A stretch of 64,000 bases of DNA from Clostridia bacterium UC5.1-1C12 (GTDB lineage Bacteria; Bacillota_I; Bacilli_A; Erysipelotrichales; Erysipelotrichaceae), in contig BBZX01000004.1 in assembly GCA_001305055.1 (NCBI GenBank), positions 62,001 to 126,000 on the forward strand, in the 5' to 3' direction. This document shows, piece by piece, positions 47,722 to 57,154 of this stretch (within the stretch, counting starts at the first letter, position 1; each line of letters opens with the position of its first letter). The position numbers were made by a program, and so were the translations under genes. Below the pieces are notes generated by a model, which ran no database searches, was not told the origin of the DNA, and was given only the letters and a program-made list of their open reading frames with translations.

Positions 47722-48849
47722 ATGAAAAAATTAATTACAGCGGCTTTAAGCATGCTGCTGGTATTGGGAAATGTCCAGCCAGTGCAGGCCGCAGCCAGTT
47801 CAATCTATGAGATTTTAGTATTAATGAATTTACTGACCTATGACAGTGACGGTACAATCAGTGAGACAACACCGATCTCGCGGGCCGAATTTGCCAAGTC
47901 ACTGTATCTTCTAGCCGGTTATGGTACAACCGCCGCCAATTCCTACACTTCTCCCTTTACCGATGTTTCATATTCAAATCAATATGCCGGATATATTAAA
48001 ACCGTGGCCTCATTAGGTTATATGAGCGGTTATGCGAAAGGCTATTTCAAACCGGATCAGACAATTACCTCTGATGAAGCAATAAAATCACTCTTGCTGA
48101 TACTGGGCTATTCGGCCAGCGAAATTGCCGGATCAGACTTGCTTTATCAGACGGCCAGAATCAAAGGGCTGTTGGACAATACAGCATTAAGTGTCAATCA
48201 GCCATTGACTAAGGGCGATTATGCCCAGCTGATTTACAATGCGCTGTCAGCTGCATTGAAAACCGGTAATCAAACGCTTGCCCAGTCTTTAGGTTATACG
48301 CTGCGCAATGATTCCTTAAGTTTATCCGATGTGATCGATGTCAACGCCGTGGGGCCGATTGCCCTGACAGGCTCAGCTTCTGCCAGTGATTTCAGTTTGA
48401 CTTCACCAACTACCTACCTCAACGGTGTAGAAAAAAGCGTATCAATGCGTAAGGGTGATGTTGTGTATTATTCGGCTGAAACGAATAAATTATGGGTATA
48501 CCGCAATTACGCTTACGGTACGATCACGCAAATCAGCGCCAATCTGGAAGATGTTACCTCCTTCACTGCCGGCAGTAATTACACTTGTTCCACCGATGTC
48601 ATCAAGGAACTGTTTGCCGCCAACAAGCTGCGAATCGGCTATCCGGTAAGAATCAGTCTGGACCGTGACGGCAATGCTGCTTATGCAAGCTATTATGAAC
48701 AAGACAGCGAACCAGATGGTTCATCTAATGCTAATACAAATTCATCAGGCTCGAACAGCACAAGTACGGTTGTTTATGTAAATGATGGAAAGGTCTATCT
48801 TACTGTTGATGGCAAGACATATACATTCAATCTTGATGATGCAGACTGA
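47722..48849 (+). CDS. Secreted SLH-domain protein
   Basis: The 375-residue protein has a signal peptide (MKKLITAALSMLLVLGNVQP, cleaved near VQAAA) and then S-layer homology motifs: PISRAEFAKSLYLLAGYG, FTDVSYSNQYAGYIKTVASL, a GYFKPDQTITSDEAIKSLL repeat and QPLTKGDYAQLIYNAL. The remaining part (about 205-375) has beta-rich modules and a Ser/Asn-rich linker. SLH domains usually bind pyruvylated wall polysaccharide. It is the last gene of the ABC exporter operon, which suggests export or a shared surface role, although the signal peptide points to Sec export. AGGAG precedes the ATG, and a bidirectional terminator follows. Confidence 0.88.
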   Translation: MKKLITAALSMLLVLGNVQPVQAAASSIYEILVLMNLLTYDSDGTISETTPISRAEFAKSLYLLAGYGTTAANSYTSPFTDVSYSNQYAGYIKTVASLGYMSGYAKGYFKPDQTITSDEAIKSLLLILGYSASEIAGSDLLYQTARIKGLLDNTALSVNQPLTKGDYAQLIYNALSAALKTGNQTLAQSLGYTLRNDSLSLSDVIDVNAVGPIALTGSASASDFSLTSPTTYLNGVEKSVSMRKGDVVYYSAETNKLWVYRNYAYGTITQISANLEDVTSFTAGSNYTCSTDVIKELFAANKLRIGYPVRISLDRDGNAAYASYYEQDSEPDGSSNANTNSSGSNSTSTVVYVNDGKVYLTVDGKTYTFNLDDAD

Positions 48850-48858
48850 TAAACAAAT

Positions 48859-48885
48859 AAAAAAGTTCATAATTTGAACTTTTTT
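48859..48885 (+). terminator. Bidirectional intrinsic terminator
   Basis: AAAAAAGTTC-ATAATTT-GAACTTTTTT serves the SLH gene on this strand and the DUF3284 gene on the other. Confidence 0.85.
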
Positions 48886-49360
48886 ATTCTTTTTCTTCAT
48901 TTAATGCAGCTTTCTCAGCTTCCCTATGTTTATTCTTAATTACCTGATCAATTTCTCTCAGCATTCTTTTTGCTCTGCGCTTGATTTTACGCTGATAAAA
49001 GAAATCAGAAATTTTAAAAAGAATGCCATGCTCTTCAACCTTAGCTTTGAAATCCTCATAGTAACATACTTCACACAAGCCGCTGTCATCAGCTTCAAAA
49101 CGCATTCCCATGGTAATTGTACCGCTGTTTGTCTCAACCTTCATATTATATCCTTTTTCGGTATCAAGTTCCGTCAGATGATAGTGATAATCAACCACTG
49201 TTTTTCTCTTTTTTAAATGTTTAGTGTGCTTAAATCCCTTTTTTAAAGATGATTTTATTGATTTTTTATTTGAGGATTGTGAGACTTCATAGTACAAAGA
49301 ATCTAAAACAATATCATAAACCTCAGCCTTAGTCCCGCTCATCAGCATATACATTTCCAT
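48884..49360 (-). CDS. DUF3284 family protein
   Basis: The 158-residue cytoplasmic protein resembles DUF3284, a START/SRPBCC-like small domain common in Bacillota and sometimes found near PTS genes. The N-terminus YMLMSGTKAEVYDIVLDSLY and the central TVVDYHYHLTELDTEKGYNM are the recognisable parts; the C-terminus is a highly basic then acidic helix (FYQRKIKRRAKRMLREIDQV). No catalytic residues are known. It stands alone, convergent with the SLH gene and divergent from the Lrp regulator. The frame is intact. Confidence 0.75.
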   Translation of the reverse strand: MEMYMLMSGTKAEVYDIVLDSLYYEVSQSSNKKSIKSSLKKGFKHTKHLKKRKTVVDYHYHLTELDTEKGYNMKVETNSGTITMGMRFEADDSGLCEVCYYEDFKAKVEEHGILFKISDFFYQRKIKRRAKRMLREIDQVIKNKHREAEKAALNEEKE

Positions 49361-49519
49361 GACTTATTCCCTCTTTCTTTCCTTATCATAACATAAGTAC
49401 ATGTGCATACTCAATGACCCGCCTTCTTGTTTCAGTTTGTTTCATAAATTATGATAATTTATCATTTACTAGAAACCTTTTTCAATGTACAATAAGTATA
49501 GATTGTAAGAGGTGAACTT

Positions 49520-50011
49520 ATGGAAGAAAAAGTATTATTGTCACTTATAGAAAAAAATGCAAGAAGAACCGTGAGTGATTTAGCGGATATTCTTCAAGAA
49601 AGTGAAGAAAACATTTTAGATACGCTGACTGAACTTGAAAAAGAAAAGGTCATTAATGGTTACCATACGATCATTAACTGGGATCGGGCTAACGTTGACC
49701 GCGTAACCGCCGTCATTGATGTGAAATGCTCACCGGAACGTGATTATGGCTATGACCGCATCGCTTCGATGATCTATGCTTATCCGGAAGTGGATACAAT
49801 GTATCTGATGAGCGGCAAAACTGAGTTTATCGTAATTATTTACGGCAAGAGTATGCAGGAAATTGCAAACTTTGTCGGCAGCAAGCTGGCAGTTGTAGAT
49901 GGTGTTACGGGTACATCTACTAACTTTGTGCTGAAGCAGTATAAATCAGCCGGGGTAATCTTTGACCAAAATGAAGATGATGAAAATGAAAGGTTAATTG
50001 TGACACCCTAA
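49520..50011 (+). CDS. Lrp/AsnC family transcriptional regulator
   Basis: The 163-residue protein has an N-terminal winged helix (LLSLIEKNARRTVSDLADIL) and a C-terminal RAM ligand-binding domain (DVKCSPERDYGYDRIASMIY, then EVDTMYLMSGKTEFIVIIYG), the standard Lrp/AsnC plan. It probably responds to an amino acid. The stop overlaps the start of the downstream aminotransferase gene (TAATG), so the pair is co-translated and the regulator probably controls it. AGAGGTG lies before the ATG. The acidic C-terminal tail (FDQNEDDENE) extends slightly beyond the domain. Confidence 0.92.
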   Translation: MEEKVLLSLIEKNARRTVSDLADILQESEENILDTLTELEKEKVINGYHTIINWDRANVDRVTAVIDVKCSPERDYGYDRIASMIYAYPEVDTMYLMSGKTEFIVIIYGKSMQEIANFVGSKLAVVDGVTGTSTNFVLKQYKSAGVIFDQNEDDENERLIVTP

Positions 50012-51173
50012 TGTATGAAGAATTACTAAGCGATAAGGTCAAAGTTCTTAAACCAAGCGGTATCCGTAAATTTTTTGATTTAGCAGCCACCCGTGAAGGG
50101 GTAATTTCACTCGGTGTGGGCGAGCCTGATTTTGCGACGCCATGGCATATCCGTGAAGCAGCTATTTATTCTATTAAACAAGGTAAAACATTTATACCGG
50201 CAATGCCGGACTGCTGCCGCTGCGCAAGGAAATCTGCAGCTATATGCACCGGCAGTTTAATCTAAACTATGATCCGGTAAAAAATGTCATTGTGACCGTC
50301 GGCGGTTCAGAAGCTATCGATATTACATTAAGAGCCATCGTGAATCCGGGCGATGAAGTTATTTTGCTTCAGCCGTGTTATGTAGCTTATGAGCCAAGCG
50401 TGATTCTTGCCGATGGAGTGCCTGTTTTTATCGAATTAAAAGAAGAGAATCAGTTTAAACTGACCGCTCAGCAGTTAGAAGCGGCAATCACTGATAAAAC
50501 AAAGGCAGTCCTGTTGAATTTTCCTTCCAATCCTACCGGCGGGGTGATGACACGCGACGATTATGCACCGTTAATTCCGATTATTAAAAAACATAATCTG
50601 ATTGTGATCAGTGATGAAATTTATGCTGAATTAAGTTATTCTGAAAAACATTGTTCACCGGCTAATTTTGATGAAATCAAGGATCTTACCATTATCATCA
50701 GCGGTTTTTCTAAGGCTTTTGCGATGACTGGCTGGCGGCTTGGCTACATGCTTGCTAATGAAACCTTTATAACCCAGATTTTAAAAATTCATCAATATGT
50801 TATAATGTCGGCACCAACAGCCGCACAATTTGGCGCGATTGAAGGTCTCCGCAATGGCCAGCGCCATGTTGATGAAATGGTGGAACAGTATAAACTGCGG
50901 CGTAATTTCATTGTCAATGGCTTTAACCGCATCGGTTTAAAAACGCATATGCCGGAAGGTGCCTTCTATATTTTCCCAAGTATTAAATGCACCGGCCTCA
51001 GCTCATTAGAATTCTGTGAACGTCTGCTTGAGGAACAGAACGTTGCCTGTGTACCGGGTGACGCATTCGGGTCCGCAGGTGAAGGTTATATCCGTGTCTC
51101 CTATGCATACAGCATTGAAGAAATCAAGGGTGCGCTGGAGAAAATCGGCGAATTCATGAAACAATTCCAATAA
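50011..51173 (+). CDS. Class I/II PLP-dependent aminotransferase, frameshifted
   Basis: About 388 residues after one T is added to TTT at 50191-50193, giving GKTFYTGNAGLLPLRKEI. Fold type I features are present: SLGVGEPDF near residue 35, NFPSNPTGG, the ISDEIYAELSY Asp, and the PLP-binding Lys in SGFSKAFAMTGWRLGY. The substrate-binding Arg region is in GEGYIRVSYA. The closest families are aromatic or aspartate-type aminotransferases and PatA-like enzymes; the exact substrate cannot be fixed. It is coupled to an Lrp regulator, a pairing seen for amino-acid transaminases. A terminator follows. Confidence 0.92.
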
Positions 51174-51181
51174 ATTGAAAG

Positions 51182-51204
51182 AACTCTCTGCGGAGAGTTT
51201 TTAT
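51182..51204 (+). terminator. Intrinsic terminator of the Lrp-aminotransferase operon
   Basis: AACTCTC-TGCG-GAGAGTT, followed by TTT. Confidence 0.85.
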
Positions 51205-51347
51205 TATTTAAGCAGACCTTTTCTAGTTTGTGTAAAACCTCATGAATCAATGCCAAACTTTGGTAAATATGATATACTAAGCATATATGGAAAGCATGAA
51301 TTTTATAAATACATGATCATAAAGCTGGGGCTTAGGATGGAATTCAT

Positions 51348-53072
51348 ATGAATAAATATAAAATCAGAAAAGTCATACCTGTTTTCTTTACCGCTCTCTT
51401 CTGCATCATCAGTCTGGTGATGCTTACTACCATCTGGAGTCTGCAGGGAAATGCGAGAGTAATCAATTATACCGGTATTATCCGCGGAGCCTCACAGCGG
51501 CTGGTTAAACAGGAAATGGCGATGCAGCACGATGATGAACTGATTGTTAGGCTTGATGCTATTCTCAGTGAACTGGCAACCGGCCATGGGGATAACAAAC
51601 TCACCAAGCTGCCTGATGAACAGTATCAACAATATCTTAAACAGCTGCAGGCGGCCTTTGATACACTGAAGGATGAAATCATGATCGTACGTCAAAGCGG
51701 TGACAGTCGGCAGCTTTATACATTAAGCGAGGATTTTTTCATATTGTCTGATCAGGCGGTATCGGCGGCGGAAAACTATTCCCGGCATCAAGTCAATCAT
51801 GCCCTGATTCTATTCACGATTCTCAGCATCAGCTTTTTGATTCTGATTTTATTGTTCCTGAAATTTGAGAAGCAACAGCGGCTGACTCAGGTTGCTTTAG
51901 AAAGTGCTGAACATGCGAATAAAGCCAAAAGTGAATTTCTTTCCAATATGTCGCATGAAATCAGAACACCGATGAACGGCATTATCGGCATGACAGAAAT
52001 AGCTCGGCGCAATGCCGATAATAAACCAAAGTTTTTAGACAGTCTGGATAATTGATTTGTCCTCTGCCTATCTGATGTCCTTGATCAATGATGTATTGGA
52101 TATGTCAAGAATTGAAAGCGGCAAAATCGAACTCGATGATCAAGTCTTTGAATTGCCGGAAGTGCTTGACCGCATACATAGCATGTTTGCACAGAAGGCC
52201 AGTGATGCCAATGTTGATTTCACTATCAGTCATAAAGAAATCAGTGTTCATACATTGATCGGTGATGAACTGCGAATCAGTCAAATTTTAGTTAATATAA
52301 TTTCTAACGCTTTAAAATTTACACCTAAGGGCGGCTCAGTAACACTCGAAGTAAGAGAAAAAGAGTCCACTGAAGATACTGCCAATGTAGAATTCATCAT
52401 TACCGACACCGGTATCGGCATCAGTGAAGGATTCCAAAAACGTATTTTTGAACCGTTTGAACAAGCTCAGGCATCAACGGTGAAGCAATATGGCGGGACA
52501 GGACTTGGTTTGGCAATCAGCAGCAAGTTTGCGAAAATGATGGGCGGCGATATTCAGTTACAAAGCAAGCTGAACGAAGGTTCTCGCTTTATTGTCGATA
52601 TACCCTTAAAACGGCCGCCGGCAGAAGCTGCCAGTCCCGTGATTAATAATTATAAACCGAATATTGATTCTTTACAAAATATCCGTGTGCTGCTTGCGGA
52701 GGATAATGAGATCAATTCCGAGATCGTGGTTACCATGCTTGAAAGCTGTCAGGCTGCTGTTGATCCGGTTTTCAATGGGGCTGAAGCGGTAAAACAATTC
52801 GAAGACTCTCCGGAAGGTACATATAGCTGATTCTGATGGATATTCAGATGCCGGAAATGAACGGGCTGGAAGCGACCAAAACCATCCGTTCCCTAGATCG
52901 CGGCGATGCCGGTGAGGTTTTAATCATCGGATTATCCGCAAATGTATTTAAACAGGATGTAGACAAGGCTCTGCAAAGCGGCATGAATGATTATCTTGGC
53001 AAGCCGATTGATATGAATCATTTATTTGAAGCAATCAGCCGCCACTTAGCTTATGCAAATCCGGATCAATGA
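51348..53072 (+). CDS. Hybrid sensor histidine kinase with receiver domain, two frameshifts
   Basis: About 575 residues. Two membrane helices (near 12-30 and 150-170) flank a helical outside domain whose [19 protein letters not shown] resembles the PilJ/NarX-type N-terminal sensor. HisKA has the phospho-His motif [12 protein letters not shown], and HATPase has DTGIGI and [10 protein letters not shown]. The C-terminal receiver has LLAEDNEIN, the acceptor Asp in [11 protein letters not shown] and the Lys in LGKPID. Breaks are near 52050 (net frame corresponds to two missing or one extra base; [11 protein letters not shown] is likely) and near 52826, where one base restores [11 protein letters not shown]. 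No partner response regulator or phosphotransfer protein is adjacent. Confidence 0.88.
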
Positions 53073-53083
53073 TCCGGATTTTT
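53057..53083 (+). terminator. Intrinsic terminator of the hybrid kinase gene
   Basis: AAATCCGGATC-AAT-GATCCGGATTT, followed by TT. The stem contains the gene's last codons and stop. Confidence 0.88.
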
Positions 53084-53182
53084 GTTTGTCAACCTTACAA
53101 AAATGATAGCTTTCTGTTAGCTGATTCGATGGGTAAAACGTTAATACTATCGTATACTAAAGCCATAAAGGAGGAATGCAGG

Positions 53183-53263
53183 ATGAAACATTTACTTAAT
53201 AATATCAGAATCATCTTTTGTATTCTGGTACTTGGCTATACAGAAAAGGAGTTTGGAATGTAA
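53183..53263 (+). CDS. Possible 26-residue membrane peptide
   Basis: A short frame with a strong ribosome binding site (AAAGGAGG, nine bases before the ATG) encodes MKHLLNNIRIIFCILVLGYT and ends KEFGM. The middle is hydrophobic enough for a short membrane helix. A possible -10 box (TATACT) lies about 30 bases upstream. It could be a small membrane peptide or leader, or the broken start of a longer gene, although no longer frame follows. It lies between a terminator and a two-component operon. Confidence 0.4.
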   Translation: MKHLLNNIRIIFCILVLGYTEKEFGM

Positions 53264-53336
53264 CATGGAAATAATGATACAAATTATAAAGGGAACACTT
53301 CATCGTTTAAAAGTTTTTATTTGGATGCTGATGTAG

Positions 53337-53345
53337 TGTTATAAT
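53337..53345 (+). promoter_or_regulatory. Extended -10 promoter of the two-component operon
   Basis: TGTTATAAT contains a perfect TATAAT (53340-53345) with the TGn extension, about 19 bases before the start codon of the regulator. The -35 match is poor. Confidence 0.5.
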
Positions 53346-53363
53346 GATGGAGAGGTGAACATC

Positions 53364-54035
53364 ATGCATATTATGATAATTGAAGATAATGAGAAGATCA
53401 GGAATGAGCTTAGTGATTTTCTGCATAAAAATGGTTATGTGACATCAGCGCCTGATGATTTTGAACATATTCTTGAAAGCATCGATCAGCTTAAGCCTGA
53501 TCTTTTGCTGCTTGATCTAAATCTGCCGGTCATGGACGGACATTATATATGCCGGGAAGTACGTAAAAAAAGCTTTATTCCAATTTTGATCGTTACCAGC
53601 CGTGATTCGGAAATCGATGAGCTTGTCTCAATGAATCTGGGAGCTGATGACTATATTACCAAACCTTACAATCTGCAGATCTTATTAGCTAGGATCGCAT
53701 CAGTCCTGAAACGAGCTTATGCCAGCAATCCCCAGCAGCTAGTTGTCCGTGACGTGGCCTTGGATATCTCAAAAAGTGTGGTCAGCTATAAGGGACAAAG
53801 CGTTGAGCTAACTAAAAATGAATTGCGGATCCTGCATTGTCTGTTTACCAACAAGAATCAGATTGTATCAAGATATAATCTGATGCAGCACATGTGGGAC
53901 TGTGATTGTTTTGTCGATGATAATACATTGACCGTAAATATTAATCGGCTGCGTAAAAAGCTGGAATATCTGAAGCTTGATGATTTAATTCAGACAAGAC
54001 GCGGATTGGGGTATATGGTTGATGAAAACAATTGA
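53364..54035 (+). CDS. OmpR-family response regulator, BceR-like
   Basis: The 223-residue protein has a receiver domain (IIEDNEKIR, acceptor Asp in LLLDLNLPVMDG, Lys in DDYITKPYN) and a C-terminal winged helix (LTKNELRILHCLF, then VDDNTLTVNINRLRKKLEYL and RRGLGYMVDE). Sequence style matches BceR/GraR regulators of antimicrobial-peptide response. I start at ATG 53364, which has GAGAGG upstream, over a GTG at 53355. It overlaps the kinase gene by 14 bases. The BceAB-type exporter that normally adjoins such a pair is absent here. Confidence 0.9.
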   Translation: MHIMIIEDNEKIRNELSDFLHKNGYVTSAPDDFEHILESIDQLKPDLLLLDLNLPVMDGHYICREVRKKSFIPILIVTSRDSEIDELVSMNLGADDYITKPYNLQILLARIASVLKRAYASNPQQLVVRDVALDISKSVVSYKGQSVELTKNELRILHCLFTNKNQIVSRYNLMQHMWDCDCFVDDNTLTVNINRLRKKLEYLKLDDLIQTRRGLGYMVDENN

Positions 54036-55032
54036 CTTCATTAAAGAAAAATTCTTGCTGCTTGTAGCGGCGATATTAGTTTATCTGGCAATGCTTAGCT
54101 TTATGCTGATAACTAAAATACAAATAGAAATCGTTCTAGTCATCACTTTTCTGTTTTGGTCTTATACCTTGGGCAGCTTTGTTGTGGAATATATGCGGCG
54201 AAAAAATACTTATGATGAATGGATGATGATAATGGAAAAGCTTGATCAGAAGTATTTATTAAGCGAATGCATGGAAGAGCCTAATTTTTTAGACGGCAGA
54301 ATTCTTTATGAGCTGCTTAAGGAATGTGATAAATCGATGCTTGATCATGTGAATGAGTATAAGTACCGGCAGCTTGATTATAAAGAATACATTGAAATGT
54401 GGGTTCATGAAATTAAAACACCCTTGGCGGCGGCAAAGCTGATTCTTGAAAATAATCCGTCTCCGGTCAGAGATTCCCTGCTTGAAGAAGTCAATAAGGT
54501 TGAGGACTATGTGGAACAGGCTCTATTCTATGCCCGTTCATCCACCTTGGAAAAGGACTATATTATTAAAAAATTTACTTTAGAGGAAATGGTAAATAAA
54601 GTAATCCGCAAACATTCAAAGATTTTCATCATGCGGGGCATCGGTTTAAAGCTGGAAAATCTTGATCTTAATGTTTATACAGATAATAAATGGGTTGAAT
54701 TTATTCTTGATCAGATTCTAGTCAATGCATTAAAATATTGCGATGCCAGCCAGCCGCAGATTGAAATTTGTGCGTGTCAGTATGCTAACTCTGTCCTGCT
54801 TGAGATTAAGGATAATGGCAGCGGTGTTGCTGATAATGAAATCGGCAGAGTGTTTGACCGAGGTTTTACCGGCAGCCGGGGCCGCAAGCAGGAAGCGTCA
54901 ACCGGCTTGGGTCTTTATCTTTGCAAACAGCTTTGCATCAAGCTTAATCTCGGCATCGATTTTCGGATGAGCGGCCATCAGACAATCGTCGGCATCACGT
55001 TCCCGCTGAATACATATAATTTAGCCGATTAA
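54022..55032 (+). CDS. Intramembrane-sensing histidine kinase, BceS-like
   Basis: The 336-residue kinase has two closely spaced membrane helices (residues about 10-50) with almost no outside loop. This is the intramembrane-sensing plan, in which the signal is usually relayed from a transporter. The phospho-His motif is WVHEIKTPLAAAKL, the N box LDQILVNALKY and the G boxes DNGSGV and STGLGLYLCK. It partners the regulator whose gene overlaps its start. Without a neighbouring BceAB transporter, its signal source must be encoded elsewhere or differ from the standard. The ATG at 54022 follows a TTG in the same frame. Confidence 0.9.
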   Translation: MKTIDFIKEKFLLLVAAILVYLAMLSFMLITKIQIEIVLVITFLFWSYTLGSFVVEYMRRKNTYDEWMMIMEKLDQKYLLSECMEEPNFLDGRILYELLKECDKSMLDHVNEYKYRQLDYKEYIEMWVHEIKTPLAAAKLILENNPSPVRDSLLEEVNKVEDYVEQALFYARSSTLEKDYIIKKFTLEEMVNKVIRKHSKIFIMRGIGLKLENLDLNVYTDNKWVEFILDQILVNALKYCDASQPQIEICACQYANSVLLEIKDNGSGVADNEIGRVFDRGFTGSRGRKQEASTGLGLYLCKQLCIKLNLGIDFRMSGHQTIVGITFPLNTYNLAD

Positions 55033-55117
55033 GCGAACAGCAAGAACTATTTGCTTCAATTAATAGGCAGCAATGCTTAAAATTCATAATTTTTCAGAAA
55101 CCAGTTGACTTATTTTC

Positions 55118-55406
55118 ACGAAAATGATAATGTAATAGCATTAAGAAACACAAGGAATTGAAGAGTAGCTTTAATGCAAGTCAAAACAGAGAGTTTATGG
55201 TTGGTGCAAATAAACAAGAGGCGCTTAGAGTGAAGATGGTCAAGGAGTGGCACAGGTGAAAATAAGTAGCTTGTGACGGAGGCACCCGTTAACGTGATAG
55301 AGTATAACTGATGAATCAGCGTACTTGATGAGATATTGTTTGTGAGAACAATATGAACCTGGGTGGTAACACGATAACTCGTCCCTATATGGAGACGAGT
55401 TTTTTT
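55118..55406 (+). promoter_or_regulatory. T-box riboswitch, probably methionine-specific
   Basis: The 300-base leader of metNIQ has T-box landmarks in order. There is the stem I distal segment GAGAGTTTATGGTTGGTGCA (55169-55207 region). An ATG in GAAGATGGTC is in the place expected for the specifier codon (55236-55238, Met). The T-box-like GGGTGGTAACACG lies at 55361-55373. A terminator AACTCGTC...GACGAGTTTTTTT spans 55376-55406. Uncharged tRNA-Met would pair with the specifier and T-box and favour the antiterminator, so the importer is made when methionine is scarce. The T-box motif differs somewhat from the AGGGTGGNACCGCG consensus. Confidence 0.88.
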
Positions 55407-55428
55407 ATAGATAAGGAGTGAAACCATT

Positions 55429-56451
55429 ATGATTAAATTAAATCACATCACCAAAACCTTTCAGACACCAAGTTTAGAGGTTCATGCTTGTAAAGATGTT
55501 ACATTGGATATCGGCGCCGGTGAGATTTATGGGATTATCGGATTTTCCGGAGCTGGTAAATCAACGCTTGTACGCTGTATTAATCTGCTTGAAAGACCTA
55601 CCGGCGGAACTGTCAGCGTTGATGGTGTAGAGCTGACCGCTTTGCCTGAAAAAGAGCTTAGGGCAGTGCGCAAAAAGATCGGCATGATCTTCCAGCATTT
55701 CAATCTGATGCGCTCCCGAACGGTAGCTCAAAATATTGCTTATCCTTTAAAAGGCAGCGGTTTAAGTAAGGAAGAAATCAACAAAAAGGTAAATGAACTG
55801 CTGAAGCTGGTTGATCTTGAGGAAAAAGCAACTGTTTATCCTTCACAATTAAGCGGCGGTCAAAAGCAGCGTGTGGCAATAGCTCGTTCACTGGCCAATG
55901 ATCCAAAGGTCTTGCTTTGTGACGAAGCAACCAGTGCCCTTGATCCGCAGACGACTAAATCAATCCTGCGATTACTGAAGCATGTTAATGAGCAGTTAGG
56001 AATTACTATCGTATTGATTACACATGAGATGGCGGTAATCAAAGAAATATGCAATCGAGTCGCAGTCATGGAAAATGGTGAGGTTGTGGAAGAGGGCAAT
56101 ATTCTTGATGTATTTTCTTCCCCTAAACAGCAGGTTACCCGTGATTTCATCGATTCCACATCGACGATCAATAAGATCTATGAACTGATTGAGACGGATG
56201 ATCCCATCATTCAGCTTGAGAAAGGTGAAAGCCTTGTTATTTTGCATTATACAGCTGGCAATACAGATAAAGCATTGATTTCCGATGTATCAAGAAAGTT
56301 CAATATTAATTCAAATATTGCCTTCGGTAATATTGAAATTATTCAGAATACACCGCTAGGCAGTTTAGTTGTAAAGCTAAGCGGTGAAGAAGAAAATATT
56401 CAGAAAACAATTCTCTATTTAAGAGAGCATAATGTGAAGTTGAGGTGCTGA
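55429..56451 (+). CDS. metN: Methionine ABC importer ATP-binding protein MetN
   Basis: The 340-residue ATPase has Walker A GFSGAGKST, signature LSGGQKQRVAIARSL, Walker B VLLCDEATSALDP and a C-terminal NIL domain (about 260-340, GESLVILHYTAGNTDKALIS) that binds methionine and inhibits transport when the cell has enough. All motifs are intact. It is the first gene after the T-box leader and AAGGAG lies before the ATG. With MetI and MetQ it makes a complete importer for D- or L-methionine. Confidence 0.96.
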   Translation: MIKLNHITKTFQTPSLEVHACKDVTLDIGAGEIYGIIGFSGAGKSTLVRCINLLERPTGGTVSVDGVELTALPEKELRAVRKKIGMIFQHFNLMRSRTVAQNIAYPLKGSGLSKEEINKKVNELLKLVDLEEKATVYPSQLSGGQKQRVAIARSLANDPKVLLCDEATSALDPQTTKSILRLLKHVNEQLGITIVLITHEMAVIKEICNRVAVMENGEVVEEGNILDVFSSPKQQVTRDFIDSTSTINKIYELIETDDPIIQLEKGESLVILHYTAGNTDKALISDVSRKFNINSNIAFGNIEIIQNTPLGSLVVKLSGEEENIQKTILYLREHNVKLRC

Positions 56452-56455
56452 AAAC

Positions 56456-57136
56456 ATGCTAGAATTTCTTACTCAGCTGATGCCGAACGTTATCGATAAA
56501 TGGCCGGCTTTTGTACAGGCATGTATTGAATCTTTACAGATGATAGCTTTTTCAGGAATTATATCTGCCGCATTCGGTTTATTATTCGGAGTCATTCTCA
56601 CCGTAACCGGCAAGGGTGGTATTATGGAAAATCGTATCATTTGGACGGTTCTTGACAAGCTGGTTAATATTTTCCGTTCCATACCGTTTATTATACTTGT
56701 TGCTCTCTTAATGGACGTTACAAGAGCCATATCAGGAACAACGATCGGTGTTAAAGGAGCTATTTTCCCATTGATTATGGGTACTGTTCCATTCTTCTCA
56801 AGACAGATCGAATCATCCTTGGCAGAAGTTGATTATGGTTTGATTGAAGCCAGTCAGTCCATGGGTGATTCACCGCTTCAGACCATTCTGAGAGTTTATC
56901 TAAAAGAAAGCATCCCGGGTATTATCCGTGCTACTACGATTACACTGATATCACTGATTGGTCTGACTGCTATGGTTGGTGTTGTCGGCGGCGGCGGTAT
57001 TGGTAATTTTGCTATTCAATATGGTTATTCCCGCCATCAAACAGATATTACTTATGTCTCTTGTATCGTCATTCTAATCTTTATTACCTTGATTCAATCC
57101 ATAAGCAACGTGCTTATTCAGAAAACCACACATTAG
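56456..57136 (+). CDS. metI: Methionine ABC importer permease MetI
   Basis: The 226-residue permease has five membrane helices and the EAA-type cytoplasmic loop (EASQSMGDSPLQTILRVYLK) that contacts MetN. The N-terminal LPMN-type and FRSIPFIILVALLMD segments are typical of MetI. It dimerises in the membrane and receives methionine from MetQ. It lies four bases after metN and 18 before metQ in the same T-box operon. The frame is intact and the length is normal. Confidence 0.95.
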   Translation: MLEFLTQLMPNVIDKWPAFVQACIESLQMIAFSGIISAAFGLLFGVILTVTGKGGIMENRIIWTVLDKLVNIFRSIPFIILVALLMDVTRAISGTTIGVKGAIFPLIMGTVPFFSRQIESSLAEVDYGLIEASQSMGDSPLQTILRVYLKESIPGIIRATTITLISLIGLTAMVGVVGGGGIGNFAIQYGYSRHQTDITYVSCIVILIFITLIQSISNVLIQKTTH

Positions 57137-57154
57137 AAAAGGAGAAAACTAAAA

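Noticed and set aside
53069..53263. A 64-codon open frame overlapping the hybrid kinase end
   Set aside because: Its start lies inside the terminator stem. Only the inner 26 codons have a ribosome binding site.
55116..55427. A 103-codon open frame on the minus strand
   Set aside because: It is the complement of the T-box leader, whose RNA landmarks explain the sequence.
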